The notes: a model not told the origin generated them from the letters alone. A stretch of 42,962 bases of DNA from Dethiobacter sp. (GCA_018335875.1 JAGXRN010000048.1:1-42962); one strand, 5' to 3'. Numbered from the stretch's first letter, positions 33,362 to 42,520 are shown. A program made the numbers and translations.

Positions 33362-33532
33362 ATGAAACTAGTATTGATTAAATTTGTTCGAAAAATCAGT
33401 GGAATGGCAGGGCTTCGCAATATTCTGGTTCATGAGTACGCTAAAGTAGACGCCGTATTACTTGCCGGGATACTAAATGAAGGCTTGGATGACTTTAAGG
33501 TACATGCGGATTGCCGGTTTTCGGTTACTTGA
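33362..33532 (+). pseudogene. HepT/DUF86-type HEPN toxin, C-terminal remnant
   Basis: A 56-codon frame contains MAGLRNILVHEYAKVDA and GILNEGLDDFKVHADC. The RNILVH segment is the RX4-6H motif of HEPN/HepT (DUF86) nucleases, and the rest matches the last helices. The first half of the usual 110-140 residues is missing and no MNT-type antitoxin is near. The ATG at 33362 has no ribosome site. It lies in the divergent gap between rfbG and the ABC-F gene. Confidence 0.6.
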
Positions 33533-33589
33533 AAACAATTATCAATGCGTGCTATACTTTGATATATATTGCTGATTAAGAGGAGACTA

Positions 33590-33763
33590 CATGACTATAT
33601 TTGAGAAAATCAATCATTTTTTATATTGCTGGCAGTTGCGCTGGGCTTTTTTCTTGGTCAGATTGTATGGATGTCGGCAAATGCGGCAGCGTTTATAACG
33701 CCATTTATAATGGCAGTGTTGTTTGGTGTTTTGGCCGTCTTCTATTACAGAGTAAGAAAATGA
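33590..33763 (+). pseudogene. Small two-helix membrane protein, apparent frameshift
   Basis: ATG 33590 has AGGAG upstream and reads MTIFEKINHF. A different frame then gives LLAVALGFFLGQIVWMSANA and FITPFIMAVLFGVLAVFYYR, two clear membrane helices, ending TGA 33763. Joining them needs one frameshift near 33615, so it is either a recent pseudogene or a sequencing error. It immediately precedes the ABC-F gene. Confidence 0.45.
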
Positions 33764-33784
33764 ATTGTGCGAGGTGTGGTTTCT

Positions 33785-35596
33785 TTGATCTTATTATCTG
33801 CAGAAAAAATCACCAAAAGCTATAGTGAAAAAAGGCTGCTCAAAGATATTACCTTATATTTAAGTGAAGGGGACAAAGTCGGGTTGATCGGAATTAATGG
33901 CACCGGCAAATCTACCTTTTTGAAGATCATAGCAGAACAGGAGCTGCCAGACAGTGGAGCGATTAGCAAGGCTGCCGGGGTAAGGATAGGATATTTACCA
34001 CAAAACCCTATTTATAACGAAAAACTGACCGTTTTGGAGCAGATATTTAAAGGCGCTTCCACCGAAATCAGAGAGACGAAGGCGTATGAGGCGAAATCGA
34101 TTTTAACCAGAATGGGTATTACGGATTTTTCTACAGATGTAAGCTGTTTATCCGGGGGAGAGAAGAAAAGGGTGGCCATAGCGAGTGTCCTGATTAACCC
34201 ATGCGAAATCCTCATACTCGATGAGCCGACCAACCACTTGGACAGCGACATTGTCCTGTGGCTTGAGAATTATCTCCGAAAGTTTCCGGGCGCCATTTTA
34301 ATGGTTACCCATGATCGCTATTTTCTGGATAGAATCACCAATCGAATAGTCGAAATTAGCAAGGGAAATCTCTACAATTATCAGGCAAACTATTCACAAT
34401 ATCTGGAGCTGGAAGCCCAACGGGAGGAAAGGGAAATCAGCACAGAACGTAAGAATAAGAGTTTGTCTAGAAGAGAATTGGAATGGATAATGCGTGGGGC
34501 GAGAGCCCGGGGTACCAAAAGTAAAGAACGAATAGAGCGGTTTGAAAAATTAAGTGCAAGGGAAAAGCCTAAGGCGGGTGAGAAACTGAATCTTAGCTCA
34601 ATGACAACCCGTCTTGGGAAAAAGACGGTAGAGATCAACAATATATCCAAAAGCTTTGGTGAGAGGCAACTAATTCGAGACTTTGATCATATCATCCTAC
34701 GCGAAGCAAGAATAGGGATTATCGGCAAAAATGGGTGTGGCAAATCCACTTTATTGAGGATGATTACAGGTGAGATCGTGCCTGACAGTGGTACGGTTGT
34801 TAAAGGGGATACTGTCAAGCTTGGATATTTCTCGCAGGAAAGTGAAGAGATGGATACAACGCTTCGGGTGATCGACTTTATCCGCGGGATTGCCGAAAGT
34901 ATTGAGACCCTGGATGGTACTTTAACTGCCTCACAGATGTTGGAGAAGTTTCTTTTCCCTGCGGAGTTACAGTGGAATCGGATTGATAAACTTTCCGGGG
35001 GAGAGAGGAGAAGACTTTTTTTACTGAGTGTGCTCATGGATGCTCCTAATATTTTGCTGATGGATGAGCCTTCAAATGATCTGGATATTGAAACCCTGGT
35101 GATTCTGGAAGATTATCTGGAAAACTTCAATGGAGCTGTGGTAGTTGTATCCCATGATCGCTATTTCTTAGATAAGGTGGTCGACCTTATTTTTGAGTTC
35201 CAAAGTGACGGGACCCTGAAACAATATGTAGGCGGTTATACCGATTATTTAGAGAACTGTACAGCGCAAGCTAAACAGGAGAAGCAGGACCAGCGCATGC
35301 CCCAAGGTAAAGTCAATAAAAGTGTCCCCACCCTTCCAACTGAAAACCCCTCGAAACAAAGATTTAAATTTACCTATAAAGAACATCTGGAATATGAAGA
35401 AATAGACGGTATTATTGCTGATCTCGAAGAAAAGCTCAAGGTATTGGAGAAGACCATTCAAAGCGAAGCCAGCAACTATTCCAGGCTAGGGGAATTATTA
35501 CCACAGAAAGAAGAACTCGAAAAAACTTTGGCCTTAAAAATGGATCGCTGGCTCTACCTTAATGATTTGGCAGAAAAAATTGCAGAGTCTAAATGA
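33785..35596 (+). CDS. ABC-F family ATPase (Uup/YfmR-like)
   Basis: A 603-residue protein with two ABC domains and no membrane segment. Domain 1 has GINGTGKST (about 36-44), LSGGEKKR and ILILDEPTNHLD. A basic linker follows (ERKNKSLSRRELEWIMRGAR), and domain 2 has GKNGCGKST, LSGGERRR and LLMDEPSNDLD. The last 80 residues are a coiled coil, as in Uup and YfmR. Members act on the ribosome: some resolve stalls, others give resistance to ribosome-targeting drugs. TTG 33785 is preferred since GAGGTG (33771-33776) lies 8 bases upstream; GTG codons at 33767 and 33776 are in frame. Confidence 0.9.
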   Translation: MILLSAEKITKSYSEKRLLKDITLYLSEGDKVGLIGINGTGKSTFLKIIAEQELPDSGAISKAAGVRIGYLPQNPIYNEKLTVLEQIFKGASTEIRETKAYEAKSILTRMGITDFSTDVSCLSGGEKKRVAIASVLINPCEILILDEPTNHLDSDIVLWLENYLRKFPGAILMVTHDRYFLDRITNRIVEISKGNLYNYQANYSQYLELEAQREEREISTERKNKSLSRRELEWIMRGARARGTKSKERIERFEKLSAREKPKAGEKLNLSSMTTRLGKKTVEINNISKSFGERQLIRDFDHIILREARIGIIGKNGCGKSTLLRMITGEIVPDSGTVVKGDTVKLGYFSQESEEMDTTLRVIDFIRGIAESIETLDGTLTASQMLEKFLFPAELQWNRIDKLSGGERRRLFLLSVLMDAPNILLMDEPSNDLDIETLVILEDYLENFNGAVVVVSHDRYFLDKVVDLIFEFQSDGTLKQYVGGYTDYLENCTAQAKQEKQDQRMPQGKVNKSVPTLPTENPSKQRFKFTYKEHLEYEEIDGIIADLEEKLKVLEKTIQSEASNYSRLGELLPQKEELEKTLALKMDRWLYLNDLAEKIAESK

Positions 35597-35604
35597 CTCT
35601 GCAA
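35580..35604. terminator. Stem-loop at the end of the ABC-F gene
   Basis: TTGCAGAGTC (35580-35589) and GACTCTGCAA (35595-35604) are exact reverse complements around TAAAT, covering the stop codon. No T run follows on the plus strand, but six T follow on the minus strand. Confidence 0.4.
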
Positions 35605-35682
35605 TATGCATCCGATAAATCGTGAACGATGATTACGCTTAGGTCAAATGACTACCGGATTATCAGGATGGTTAGAGGGCTT

Positions 35683-35829
35683 CTACTTCTTTACGTTGCA
35701 TAAAGTTAGCTTCCCATCTCTGGGCAAATTTTTAATTTCTCTTTCTCTTTTCAGGGCTGCTTCTTTGTTTGGGTACCTCTCCCAGTAGACAAGCTCCACC
35801 GGAAGCCTGGCTCTGGTATATTTTGAACC
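35683..35829 (-). pseudogene. GIY-YIG nuclease (UPF0213-like), C-terminal remnant
   Basis: The frame reads GSKYTRARLPVELVYWERY, then NKEAALKREREIKN and ends LTLCNVKK. These are the C-terminal motifs of the small UPF0213 GIY-YIG proteins (KYTRxRxPVELVY, ALKREREIKKL). The GIY-YIG half is gone: a stop lies just upstream in frame. The remaining sequence of 35605-35953 shows no other gene. Confidence 0.7.
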
Positions 35830-35953
35830 CTAAAATAATTAGCCGTTATAGGATAAATGTAACTCTCTTTAGTGTGCAAGTTTAAAATTTAATTTATTGT
35901 TCGGGAAATAAAAGAGGCAACGAGGCACGTGGAAATAGCAAAATAAATAAAAT

Positions 35954-36517
35954 TTAATGATAAACAAATCTGATTTCAGCTTGATACAACCTGTGATATA
36001 GGTTGTATTCTTCCTGCAGTTCTCTTTTTTTAATAAAAAAGTTTGTAAAGAACTCCCACAGGAAAACCCATCCCCCTATAAAGATTCCCTCATGAAGGAC
36101 CTTAACAAGCACATTTGGTCCGGTGCCCCCCAAAAAGTAGCCAAAACTCAAAAACAAGCCTGAAAACAGCAAGTAGGATATGATTCTTCTGTGTAAACCG
36201 GACATCACCTTGCAAAGCCTGGCGGTTGCATAATTATAGTAGTTTTGATAAGCTGAAATTAATGCATTTTCTTTTTTTTCATTCTTCTTAGCTAAAGGAA
36301 TATACAGAACAATGCTAAGATCGAAATTTAAGGGAATATCCTCAGAAGAATTTAGTATAAAGTCATTAAACTCATCTTCAATATCTCTTTTTTTAAAAGG
36401 CGAAGGGTCCCAATCATCATAGATATCATCATAGTCGTCAAGTGATACTTCTATTATATATTTCTTACTCTCTTCTTCAAATTTGTAAAGGTTTTGGAAG
36501 TATCTTTTTTTTCTCAT
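35954..36517 (-). CDS. Hypothetical membrane protein with acidic N-terminal region
   Basis: A 187-residue protein. The first 105 residues are soluble, with a striking acidic patch (DDYDDIYDDWDPSPF, about 27-41). Two membrane helices follow at about 113-130 (YLLFSGLFLSFGYFLGG) and 138-157 (VLHEGIFIGGWVFLWEFF), then a charged C-terminal tail (IKKRELQEEYNLYHRLYQ). The ATG has TAGGAGCG about 7 bases upstream. I do not recognise the family. It is a single gene between dead genes on both sides. Nothing is seen in 36518-36730. Confidence 0.65.
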   Translation of the reverse strand: MRKKRYFQNLYKFEEESKKYIIEVSLDDYDDIYDDWDPSPFKKRDIEDEFNDFILNSSEDIPLNFDLSIVLYIPLAKKNEKKENALISAYQNYYNYATARLCKVMSGLHRRIISYLLFSGLFLSFGYFLGGTGPNVLVKVLHEGIFIGGWVFLWEFFTNFFIKKRELQEEYNLYHRLYQAEIRFVYH

Positions 36518-36730
36518 GCTATTCGCTCCTACACATTAGTTTGTACGCGCAAGCATATTCATTTTCAATATCACCTGCCTAAATCAATTTTGCTACTCTA
36601 TACTCCACGGTGCCATTAATGAGAATGCCCGTATATAAACATTATTTGCTTTTACAACAGCTGTAATTCAAAGTCCCAGGAAAAACAATACCTGAGCAGC
36701 GGTTAAAGTTCACTTGTACATATTTTAATT

Positions 36731-37404
36731 CTGGCTGTGGCTCTTAACCGGCAGGGCCTGCAGGCAGGTATTTTGGATGCTGATATCACGGGGCCGACAA
36801 TCCCAACGATGTTTGGTATAAAAAAGTACCGGAGGGAAGCATGCGGGGAATGCTGCCGCCTGAAAGCAGGACGGGCATTAAAATCATGTCGCTGCAGCTA
36901 TTGATGCAGGATGAGGATGCACCGGCAATCTTAAGGGCGCCTTTGATCACAGGTACGATTAAACGCTTCTGGACGGATGTTGCCTGGGGTGAACTGGACT
37001 GTCTTCTTGTGGACCTGCCACCGGGGACTGGGGACGCCCCGCTTAGTGTAATGCAATCTCTTCCTCTCGATGGTATATTGATGGTTACCACACCCCAGAA
37101 AATCACCATGGGTGTGGTGAGGAAGGCAATAAACATGGCCAAAAGAATGGATATACCGGTATTAGGGTCGGTGGAAAACATGAGTTATGTTGAATGCGGC
37201 AAATGCGGCGAGAAAATGTATGTTTTCGGGCCAAGCAGCGGTGGCCAATTGGCAGACGAATTTGGCTTGCCTTTCCTGGGTTCGGTACCACTTGACCCGC
37301 TGCTGGTAGAGCTAGCCGACCGCGGACGTATAGAGGAGTATGATCATCCTGTATTTGGGGCAGTTATGGAGCCGCTGACGAAAAAAACCGAGTTAGTGAC
37401 ATAA
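36731..37404 (+). pseudogene. Mrp/ApbC Fe-S carrier ATPase, 5'-truncated and frameshifted
   Basis: Homology begins at LAVALNRQGLQAGILDADIT, just after where the P-loop (GKGGVGKS) should be, and runs to MFGIKK. The frame then shifts near 36825 and continues PEGSMRGMLPPESRTGIKIM and on to the C-terminus, with DLPPGTGDAPL (switch), TTPQKITMGVVRKAI, and ECGKCGEKMYVFGPSSGG with the CxxC that binds the cluster. Without a P-loop it cannot bind ATP normally. ATG 36841 could start a 187-residue product but no good ribosome site precedes it. By family the intact protein transfers Fe-S clusters. Confidence 0.8.
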
Positions 37405-37505
37405 CTTCAAAAAGCAGTATTATTAAAAGCAGAACAGCCAGCTCCTTATTAAATATAGCCGGAAAGATTGGTACTTTACCCTTAATATAAAAATATTTCC
37501 TATAT

Positions 37506-37521
37506 CGTGATGTGCATCACG
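37506..37521. promoter_or_regulatory. Crp/Fnr-family operator upstream of uspA
   Basis: CGTGA-TGTGCA-TCACG is a perfect palindrome with the Crp/Fnr 5-6-5 spacing. On the minus strand of nrfA the equivalent is GTGATGTACGTCAC, differing at two of 14 positions. Its centre is about 41.5 bases from the start predicted from the -10 below. Confidence 0.75.
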
Positions 37522-37542
37522 GCTTGTCTTTATTTTTTAAAT

Positions 37543-37548
37543 TATAAT
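37543..37548 (+). promoter_or_regulatory. -10 box of uspA
   Basis: TATAAT is a consensus -10 hexamer 52 bases before the uspA ATG. Its distance from the operator centre fits class II activation, in which the regulator replaces the -35 box. Confidence 0.6.
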
Positions 37549-37599
37549 TAATTTAAGAAAAGATTACCAAATATTTGGTATAAAGGAGGAGAGATTAAA

Positions 37600-38049
37600 A
37601 TGAAAATTTTAGTCTGTACGGACGGGTCGGAACAAAGTCAGAAAGCCATAGAAGAAACAATAAAAATCGCTAGTGGCTGCAGTGTTGATGAGGTTGCTAT
37701 GATTCATGTTTATGAATCGAGGCCGGTCTCGCTAAGCTGGGGTGAAGAGAGTTATGTCAGTCAGAAAGACATCGAGAGGCTGAGGGAATGGGAAGAGAAG
37801 CAGAAAGAAGAAAGTAAACAAAAATTGTCTGATGCTGCCCGGATCTTCGAAAAGAATAATTTAAAAGTAAATACAATTTTTAAAGAGGGGCATCCCGCTG
37901 ATACCATAGTAAAAGTCGCCACAGAAGAGGGTTTCGATATGGTTGTGCTTGGCAGCAGAGGTTTGGGCGGCTTGAAAAAACTTTTTCTTGGCAGTGTAAG
38001 TAATGCTGTTATACTAGAATTGAAGTCCAATGTACTTATAGTGAAATAA
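37600..38049 (+). CDS. UspA-family universal stress protein
   Basis: A 149-residue single-domain Usp. MKILVCTDGSEQSQKAIEE starts the fold with the ATP-contacting aspartate, and the C-terminal GSRGLGGLKKLFLGSVSNAV is the G-x2-G-x9-G-S ATP-binding loop. By family it is a small dimeric stress or energy-starvation protein. AAGGAGGAG lies 8 bases before the ATG. A Crp/Fnr-type site lies at -41.5 from the predicted start, so it is probably induced by the same anaerobic or nitrogen-oxide signal as nrfA. It is convergent with the transglutaminase operon. Confidence 0.92.
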   Translation: MKILVCTDGSEQSQKAIEETIKIASGCSVDEVAMIHVYESRPVSLSWGEESYVSQKDIERLREWEEKQKEESKQKLSDAARIFEKNNLKVNTIFKEGHPADTIVKVATEEGFDMVVLGSRGLGGLKKLFLGSVSNAVILELKSNVLIVK

Positions 38050-38052
38050 GTA

Positions 38053-38098
38053 CTTCTGCATCAAAAACTGTGATATGATTACGCTTTTGATACAGAAG
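38053..38098. terminator. Stem-loop after uspA
   Basis: CTTCTGCATCAAAA pairs with TTTTGATACAGAAG with one mismatch around an 18-base loop. It lies 4 bases after the uspA stop and is followed by AAAA, so on the minus strand it has a T run. Confidence 0.45.
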
Positions 38099-38110
38099 AA
38101 AATCCATATG

Positions 38111-38148
38111 ACAGCAAACCACGGTCAGTAATGACCGTGGTTTGCTGT
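38111..38148. terminator. Perfect 17-bp hairpin between convergent operons
   Basis: Arms at 38111-38127 and 38132-38148 are exact reverse complements around GTAA. No T run follows. It lies between the uspA hairpin and the transglutaminase stop. Confidence 0.6.
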
Positions 38149-38161
38149 ACGTAAGAGACAG

Positions 38162-40414
38162 TTAAGTATTGTTCTTGCCTTGCAGCGGGTCCTTCTTAAA
38201 GTGAATGTGCTTAAAATATTTGTGCTGTAAGTATATTTCTTTAAAAGCAGACAGTTTCCCAACCTGAGCCAAATACCTGTTAAATATATAAAGATAAAAT
38301 TCTTCAGTCTGCTTGGCGAGCTCCGGATGGGTATCGTGCTTGTCGCTGTAGAGCGCCAAGTTAATGCCTTCGGATATTTCTTTAAAGTCCAGGCTCCACG
38401 AATATACGTTGCGAATGATTCTTAGGCTGTATTCTCTCGGAGTTTCGCCTGGGTATTTGCCCATATCAATTTTTTCCAACAGGGGTAGGGTCAAGTTGTA
38501 ATATGCCACCGAACGCTGTGCGGGAGGGAGTTGATTCAGGTCATACATATATTTTTTTATCCGCAACCAGCGATGGGAGATGAGCAGGAGCAAAAAGATT
38601 GCCAGGGCCATGGCTGCAATGAGGAAGAGGTTAAAGAATACTTTAAATAAAAAGCCTGCATCAATACTGCTGCTGCCGGGTTCTATGAATCCCGGCCAGA
38701 GGTCATCGAAGAAATTAGGCGGCAATTCTGCCTCACCGGGCGGAGTGTTTGCGTCGGTACCTGGGGTGTAATCAACAGTATCATTGGGCGCACGCTCGTC
38801 CAGTAAAGGAAGGGAGTCAGAGGCCGGGAAACCAGGGGTTGCCTCAAAGGGCAGCCAACCGATACCGGGTATATAGGCTTCCACCCAGGCATGTGCGTTA
38901 GTCCCGGGCACTCTGTATATACCGTCTCTGTCAGCAGAATCAGGTATTATAAATCCTTCCACATATCGTGTTGGTATGCCTATTGTCCGTGCCATCACCG
39001 CCAGGGCGGTGGCAAAAGATGTGCAGTATCCTGCCTGTTGTTCAAAGAGGAAAAAGTCTGCAAAATCCCTGCCGGCCGGCAGCGCCGGTACATTCTTACT
39101 GTAGCGGTAATTAGTGCGTAAATGGTTTTCCAGGGCTTTGATTTTGGTGTAAGTACCCTGATGCTCCCGGGTAATGTCGAGAGCAAGTTCACTGATTCCC
39201 GCCGGCAGGTCTGCAGGCAATGCAAGAAAGGACTCAAACTCAGGTCCTGCCTCTCCCCTTTCCATGGCAGCAAAGTTTCCCTGGAAAGCAGGAGCAAAGC
39301 CACTAACCGGATACTCCTGCGTAAGAGGGACACTCCTGGGCACGGCAGCGTCGCCGCCTTCTCCCATCTGCAAAGTCTGGCTGAAACCTCTTAGTTCCAG
39401 GGTATAGAGGAGGGTGAAGACGGTCGTTGTCCGCAGTCTTTTATGTTTTACCCAGAGTTGGACAGGCTCCAGGAATTTCGAAAGTGCATCAGGGGGAGCG
39501 CTCGGCAGCCATTGGCCGGCTGTTCCGGTCTTTGACCAACTGATCCCGGTATAGGAATTTTTAACACTTCCCCGTAAGCGGAGTCCGCCGGCGCCACGGA
39601 CCTCCAGTAAAATCGTCCTGTCTTCCCAAAGAGGCCCACCCAGGCGGGATGTCTCCTGGAATGATATGGAAAAGAGGCCAAACTCTTCATCACTGCCCCT
39701 GATGTTTTTAGCCTCGACACCCCGCAGCTCCGATAAAAAGGGGAATGCCGCATCTGCCCAATTCTGAAAGGAAGTCCAGGGAATGGGTCCAAATCCTTTT
39801 GGCAGCAGCAATGTGAAAAAAAGTACCGACAGTAGTAGAGAAGATGTATATCTGAGCCAACCTTCACGTAATTCATTTACTGCTTCAACTGTCCTGTTAT
39901 GCTGACTTCCCCACAGCCTGCTGCCGTTATTGTAACTTAAGAGCACCAGCCAGCAGACAGTATACCAGACAGCCGCAGGATAGGCAGAATCTACATACAG
40001 GTACCAAAGAGGCACAAATGTGGCTAAACCGGCGCAAAAAAGGATGATAAGAGGTTTTTTAAATTTTATAAGGATAAACAACAAAGAAAGAGTTGCTGCG
40101 GCTATAACAACGGCGGGCCAAAACAGCATGCTGTTGGCTGTCAGATAATAAACAGACAGCATCAGCTTTGCAAGGAAGCGAGGCGACAGCCAGGCACTCA
40201 GGCCTGTAAAGCCAAGCAAAAAAAAGGTGATAGAGGCGGCCGGAATGGGATAGGCGTCCGCAATGGTATAAATGATAAGAGCTATTCCTGTTAAAAGAGC
40301 CCTGGTAAAAATGCCGAGTGCATATCCCATGCCATGAATGATAGGAGTTGTAAGAGAGGTGCTCAGCCAGAAGACAATTACCAGCGTAAACCTACTGTCA
40401 AAACTTACCTTCAT
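38162..40414 (-). CDS. Membrane-anchored transglutaminase-like protein (DUF3488/TGc/DUF4129)
   Basis: A 750-residue membrane protein. Several helices fill residues 10-165, one lies near 190-208, and one at about 587-612. Between them is a large extracytoplasmic region with a transglutaminase core: the catalytic cysteine is in GYCTSFATALAVMART (Cys464), His508 in NAHAWVEAY, and an acidic Glu524 in LPFEATPGF. The C-terminal 130 residues are cytoplasmic and DUF4129-like. It is the last gene of the MoxR-DUF58-TGc operon and overlaps the DUF58 gene by 4 bases. Family members occur next to MoxR and are thought to act in cell-envelope processing. Confidence 0.85.
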   Translation of the reverse strand: MKVSFDSRFTLVIVFWLSTSLTTPIIHGMGYALGIFTRALLTGIALIIYTIADAYPIPAASITFFLLGFTGLSAWLSPRFLAKLMLSVYYLTANSMLFWPAVVIAAATLSLLFILIKFKKPLIILFCAGLATFVPLWYLYVDSAYPAAVWYTVCWLVLLSYNNGSRLWGSQHNRTVEAVNELREGWLRYTSSLLLSVLFFTLLLPKGFGPIPWTSFQNWADAAFPFLSELRGVEAKNIRGSDEEFGLFSISFQETSRLGGPLWEDRTILLEVRGAGGLRLRGSVKNSYTGISWSKTGTAGQWLPSAPPDALSKFLEPVQLWVKHKRLRTTTVFTLLYTLELRGFSQTLQMGEGGDAAVPRSVPLTQEYPVSGFAPAFQGNFAAMERGEAGPEFESFLALPADLPAGISELALDITREHQGTYTKIKALENHLRTNYRYSKNVPALPAGRDFADFFLFEQQAGYCTSFATALAVMARTIGIPTRYVEGFIIPDSADRDGIYRVPGTNAHAWVEAYIPGIGWLPFEATPGFPASDSLPLLDERAPNDTVDYTPGTDANTPPGEAELPPNFFDDLWPGFIEPGSSSIDAGFLFKVFFNLFLIAAMALAIFLLLLISHRWLRIKKYMYDLNQLPPAQRSVAYYNLTLPLLEKIDMGKYPGETPREYSLRIIRNVYSWSLDFKEISEGINLALYSDKHDTHPELAKQTEEFYLYIFNRYLAQVGKLSAFKEIYLQHKYFKHIHFKKDPLQGKNNT

Positions 40415-41589
40415 AATTCTTTTCCCCGTTCGGAAGCCTGAAGAAGATGCACCCTAATACCTGCTTCCTTTACCTTTTTTAGCGTTAACTCATCGAACTG
40501 CTCCAATTCCCCCAAAGCGGGATAGAAAAGGACCTGGGAAAATCCTTTTTGCTTTAAACCAAGAAGCACCGCGGCATCTGCCTGAGTGAGAGAGGGGGTG
40601 ATAAGGTAAAGCGAACTTTTAGCATTCAGATAATAACTTTGATTATGTACATAAGACGCAAAAGGCACTTGCCCCTCAGGTGCAAGTGAAATCAGGCGGT
40701 CCATGATTGACCTGTAGTCCCCCAGATTTTTGCCGCAAAAAGGAGACCCTTGTGCTGAATCACAAAAGACACACAACGGCAGATTCTCCCGCAGATTAAA
40801 ATAGACCAAAGAAGTTAAGACTTCAAGGGCAAGGTCTTCAAGCAGGCGTCGTCTGTCTTTGATGTAGTTATTCTCAGTCATGTCGACGAATATTGTGAGG
40901 GAACCGTCTCCCCTGCGTTCAAAATTTTTAACTATAATATCATTCTGCCTGGCAGACTGTTTCCAATGGATTTTCTTGATATTGTCGCCGTCCTGCCATT
41001 CCCGCAGGTCTGACACCTGGCTGTAGTTTTCAAAGATTGAGCCTTTTACCACACTGTCCCCGATATGCTGCACAGGGGGGAGGTTAATTGGCGAGTAATC
41101 CTTAAGGCGCGGATATACTTTGATTTCCTTTCCTGCTGCCAGGGATTTCTCAAGTTGGAAAAACCCGAAGGGATCTCCGCTTTTTACTGTGAGTGAATTG
41201 ATGTCATACTTTCCCCGTCTGGCGCAGAGGACTTCCCGTTCAAATTGTACCACTTCCCCGGGCCCAATATTGATTACTTCTCTTTCCTCCCTGAATTGAA
41301 GAGTGGGACTGCCAATCACCCCCCCCAGTTCCAGGTAGGGGAAACTGCCTGTTTCTGAGTTGATAACTCTGTACCTTACCTTCAGCGACTGTCCCACTTC
41401 TCCGTATAGTGAAGAAAGCTGAATATCACCTGTCAGCCGGCTTAGGCTTTTTCTCAGCATCAGGAAAGGAATTGTGAAAGCCAGCACTGTCAGATAAAAA
41501 AACATGTATGGCAGCTTCCCGCCTGCCAGCAGGGCTGCTGAACCAAAAAAGCAAACTGCCAGTATCAGCGGCTTTTTAATTCTTACCAT
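40411..41589 (-). CDS. DUF58 (von Willebrand A-like) protein
   Basis: About 392 residues. Two N-terminal membrane helices span roughly residues 6-40 (LILAVCFFGSAALLAGGKL, FFYLTVLAFTIPFLM). A beta-sandwich part follows, then the DUF58 core with DLREWQDGDNIKKIHWKQSA, the family signature. The later TIFVDMTENN is the start of a VWA-like domain. GTG 41607 and ATG 41589 are both in frame and both lack a strong ribosome site. It overlaps the MoxR stop by 14 bases and the transglutaminase start by 4, so the three genes are coupled. It probably partners MoxR. Confidence 0.87.
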   Translation of the reverse strand: MVRIKKPLILAVCFFGSAALLAGGKLPYMFFYLTVLAFTIPFLMLRKSLSRLTGDIQLSSLYGEVGQSLKVRYRVINSETGSFPYLELGGVIGSPTLQFREEREVINIGPGEVVQFEREVLCARRGKYDINSLTVKSGDPFGFFQLEKSLAAGKEIKVYPRLKDYSPINLPPVQHIGDSVVKGSIFENYSQVSDLREWQDGDNIKKIHWKQSARQNDIIVKNFERRGDGSLTIFVDMTENNYIKDRRRLLEDLALEVLTSLVYFNLRENLPLCVFCDSAQGSPFCGKNLGDYRSIMDRLISLAPEGQVPFASYVHNQSYYLNAKSSLYLITPSLTQADAAVLLGLKQKGFSQVLFYPALGELEQFDELTLKKVKEAGIRVHLLQASERGKEL

Positions 41590-42520
41590 GATAAACGACC
41601 GGGACACGAGTATTCAAAAGGATTTCGTCAAGAACATTCTTTGCTGTCCTGCTCTTAAGCCTTGCCTCAGGCTTTAAAATCAGCCTGTGGGAAAAGACCG
41701 GTACTGTAAGAAACTTAATATCGTCAGGCAGAACGAAATCCCTTCCCCGGATAAATGCCGCAGCTTTTGCTCCACGGTAGAGATACTGCCCGCCCCGGGG
41801 GCTAACCCCGAGCAGGACATCGGGATGGCTTCTGGTACTGCGAGAAAGGCTGGCAATATAGCTTTCTAAAGGCGGCGACATAAAAACCGATGCTGCCTGA
41901 AGCTGCATCCCCAATAGTTCGGATGAGGTGATTACAGGTTCAAGCTCCTGCAGGATGCTGCCCGGGGACGTAAGCTGGATGATTTTTACTTCTTCCTCAT
42001 GCTCCGGGTAACCGAGTGAGATGCGCATCATAAACCTGTCCAACTGAGCTTCAGGCAGAGGAAAAGTTCCTTCGTATTCTATGGGGTTTTGGGTAGCAAT
42101 AACCAGAAAAGGGACAGGGAGGGCATAAGCAATTCCGTCTACTGTTACCTGCCTTTCCTCCATGGCTTCCAGAAGGCTGGCCTGGTTCTTTGGGGAAGTG
42201 CGGTTTATTTCATCAGCAAGAACTATCTGGCTCATAATTGGCCCCGGCTTAAAGACAAACTTTTCACCTGCTCTGTCGTAGACAGAAATACCGATAATAT
42301 CAGCGGGCATAAGGTCAGGCGTGAACTGTATCCGTGTAAATGTGCAGCCTAATGTTTTGGCGAAAGCTTTCACCAGGGTTGTTTTCCCCACGCCGGGTAC
42401 ATCTTCTATAAGGAGATGACCATTACATAGGATACCTATCATGAGCCTGGTGATTGATTCATCCTTGCCGATAATTACCCGTCCTACAGCTGCCAATATT
42501 TTTGCAATATTTTCCACCAA
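41576..42520 (-). CDS. MoxR-family AAA+ ATPase
   Basis: About 314 residues. The AAA+ core has Walker A in EDVPGVGKTTLVKAFA, Walker B in IVLADEINRTSPKNQASLLE, sensor 1 in FLVIATQNPIEYEGTFPLPE and the arginine-rich QLDRFMMR. The C-terminal helical lid carries GVSPRGGQYLYRGAK. By family it is a chaperone-like ATPase that works with DUF58 and VWA proteins in maturation of envelope or metalloprotein complexes. TTG 42520 and GTG 42517 are both well placed after AGGGGTGA. It is the first gene of the unit. Confidence 0.92.
   Translation of the reverse strand: MVENIAKILAAVGRVIIGKDESITRLMIGILCNGHLLIEDVPGVGKTTLVKAFAKTLGCTFTRIQFTPDLMPADIIGISVYDRAGEKFVFKPGPIMSQIVLADEINRTSPKNQASLLEAMEERQVTVDGIAYALPVPFLVIATQNPIEYEGTFPLPEAQLDRFMMRISLGYPEHEEEVKIIQLTSPGSILQELEPVITSSELLGMQLQAASVFMSPPLESYIASLSRSTRSHPDVLLGVSPRGGQYLYRGAKAAAFIRGRDFVLPDDIKFLTVPVFSHRLILKPEARLKSRTAKNVLDEILLNTRVPVVYHGKN

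Noticed and set aside
33601..33825. 74-residue open frame
   Set aside because: The two membrane helices are in another frame; this frame is Cys-rich and lacks a ribosome site.
38580..39407. Several plus-strand open frames across the transglutaminase gene
   Set aside because: All are antisense shadows of a well-conserved long gene.
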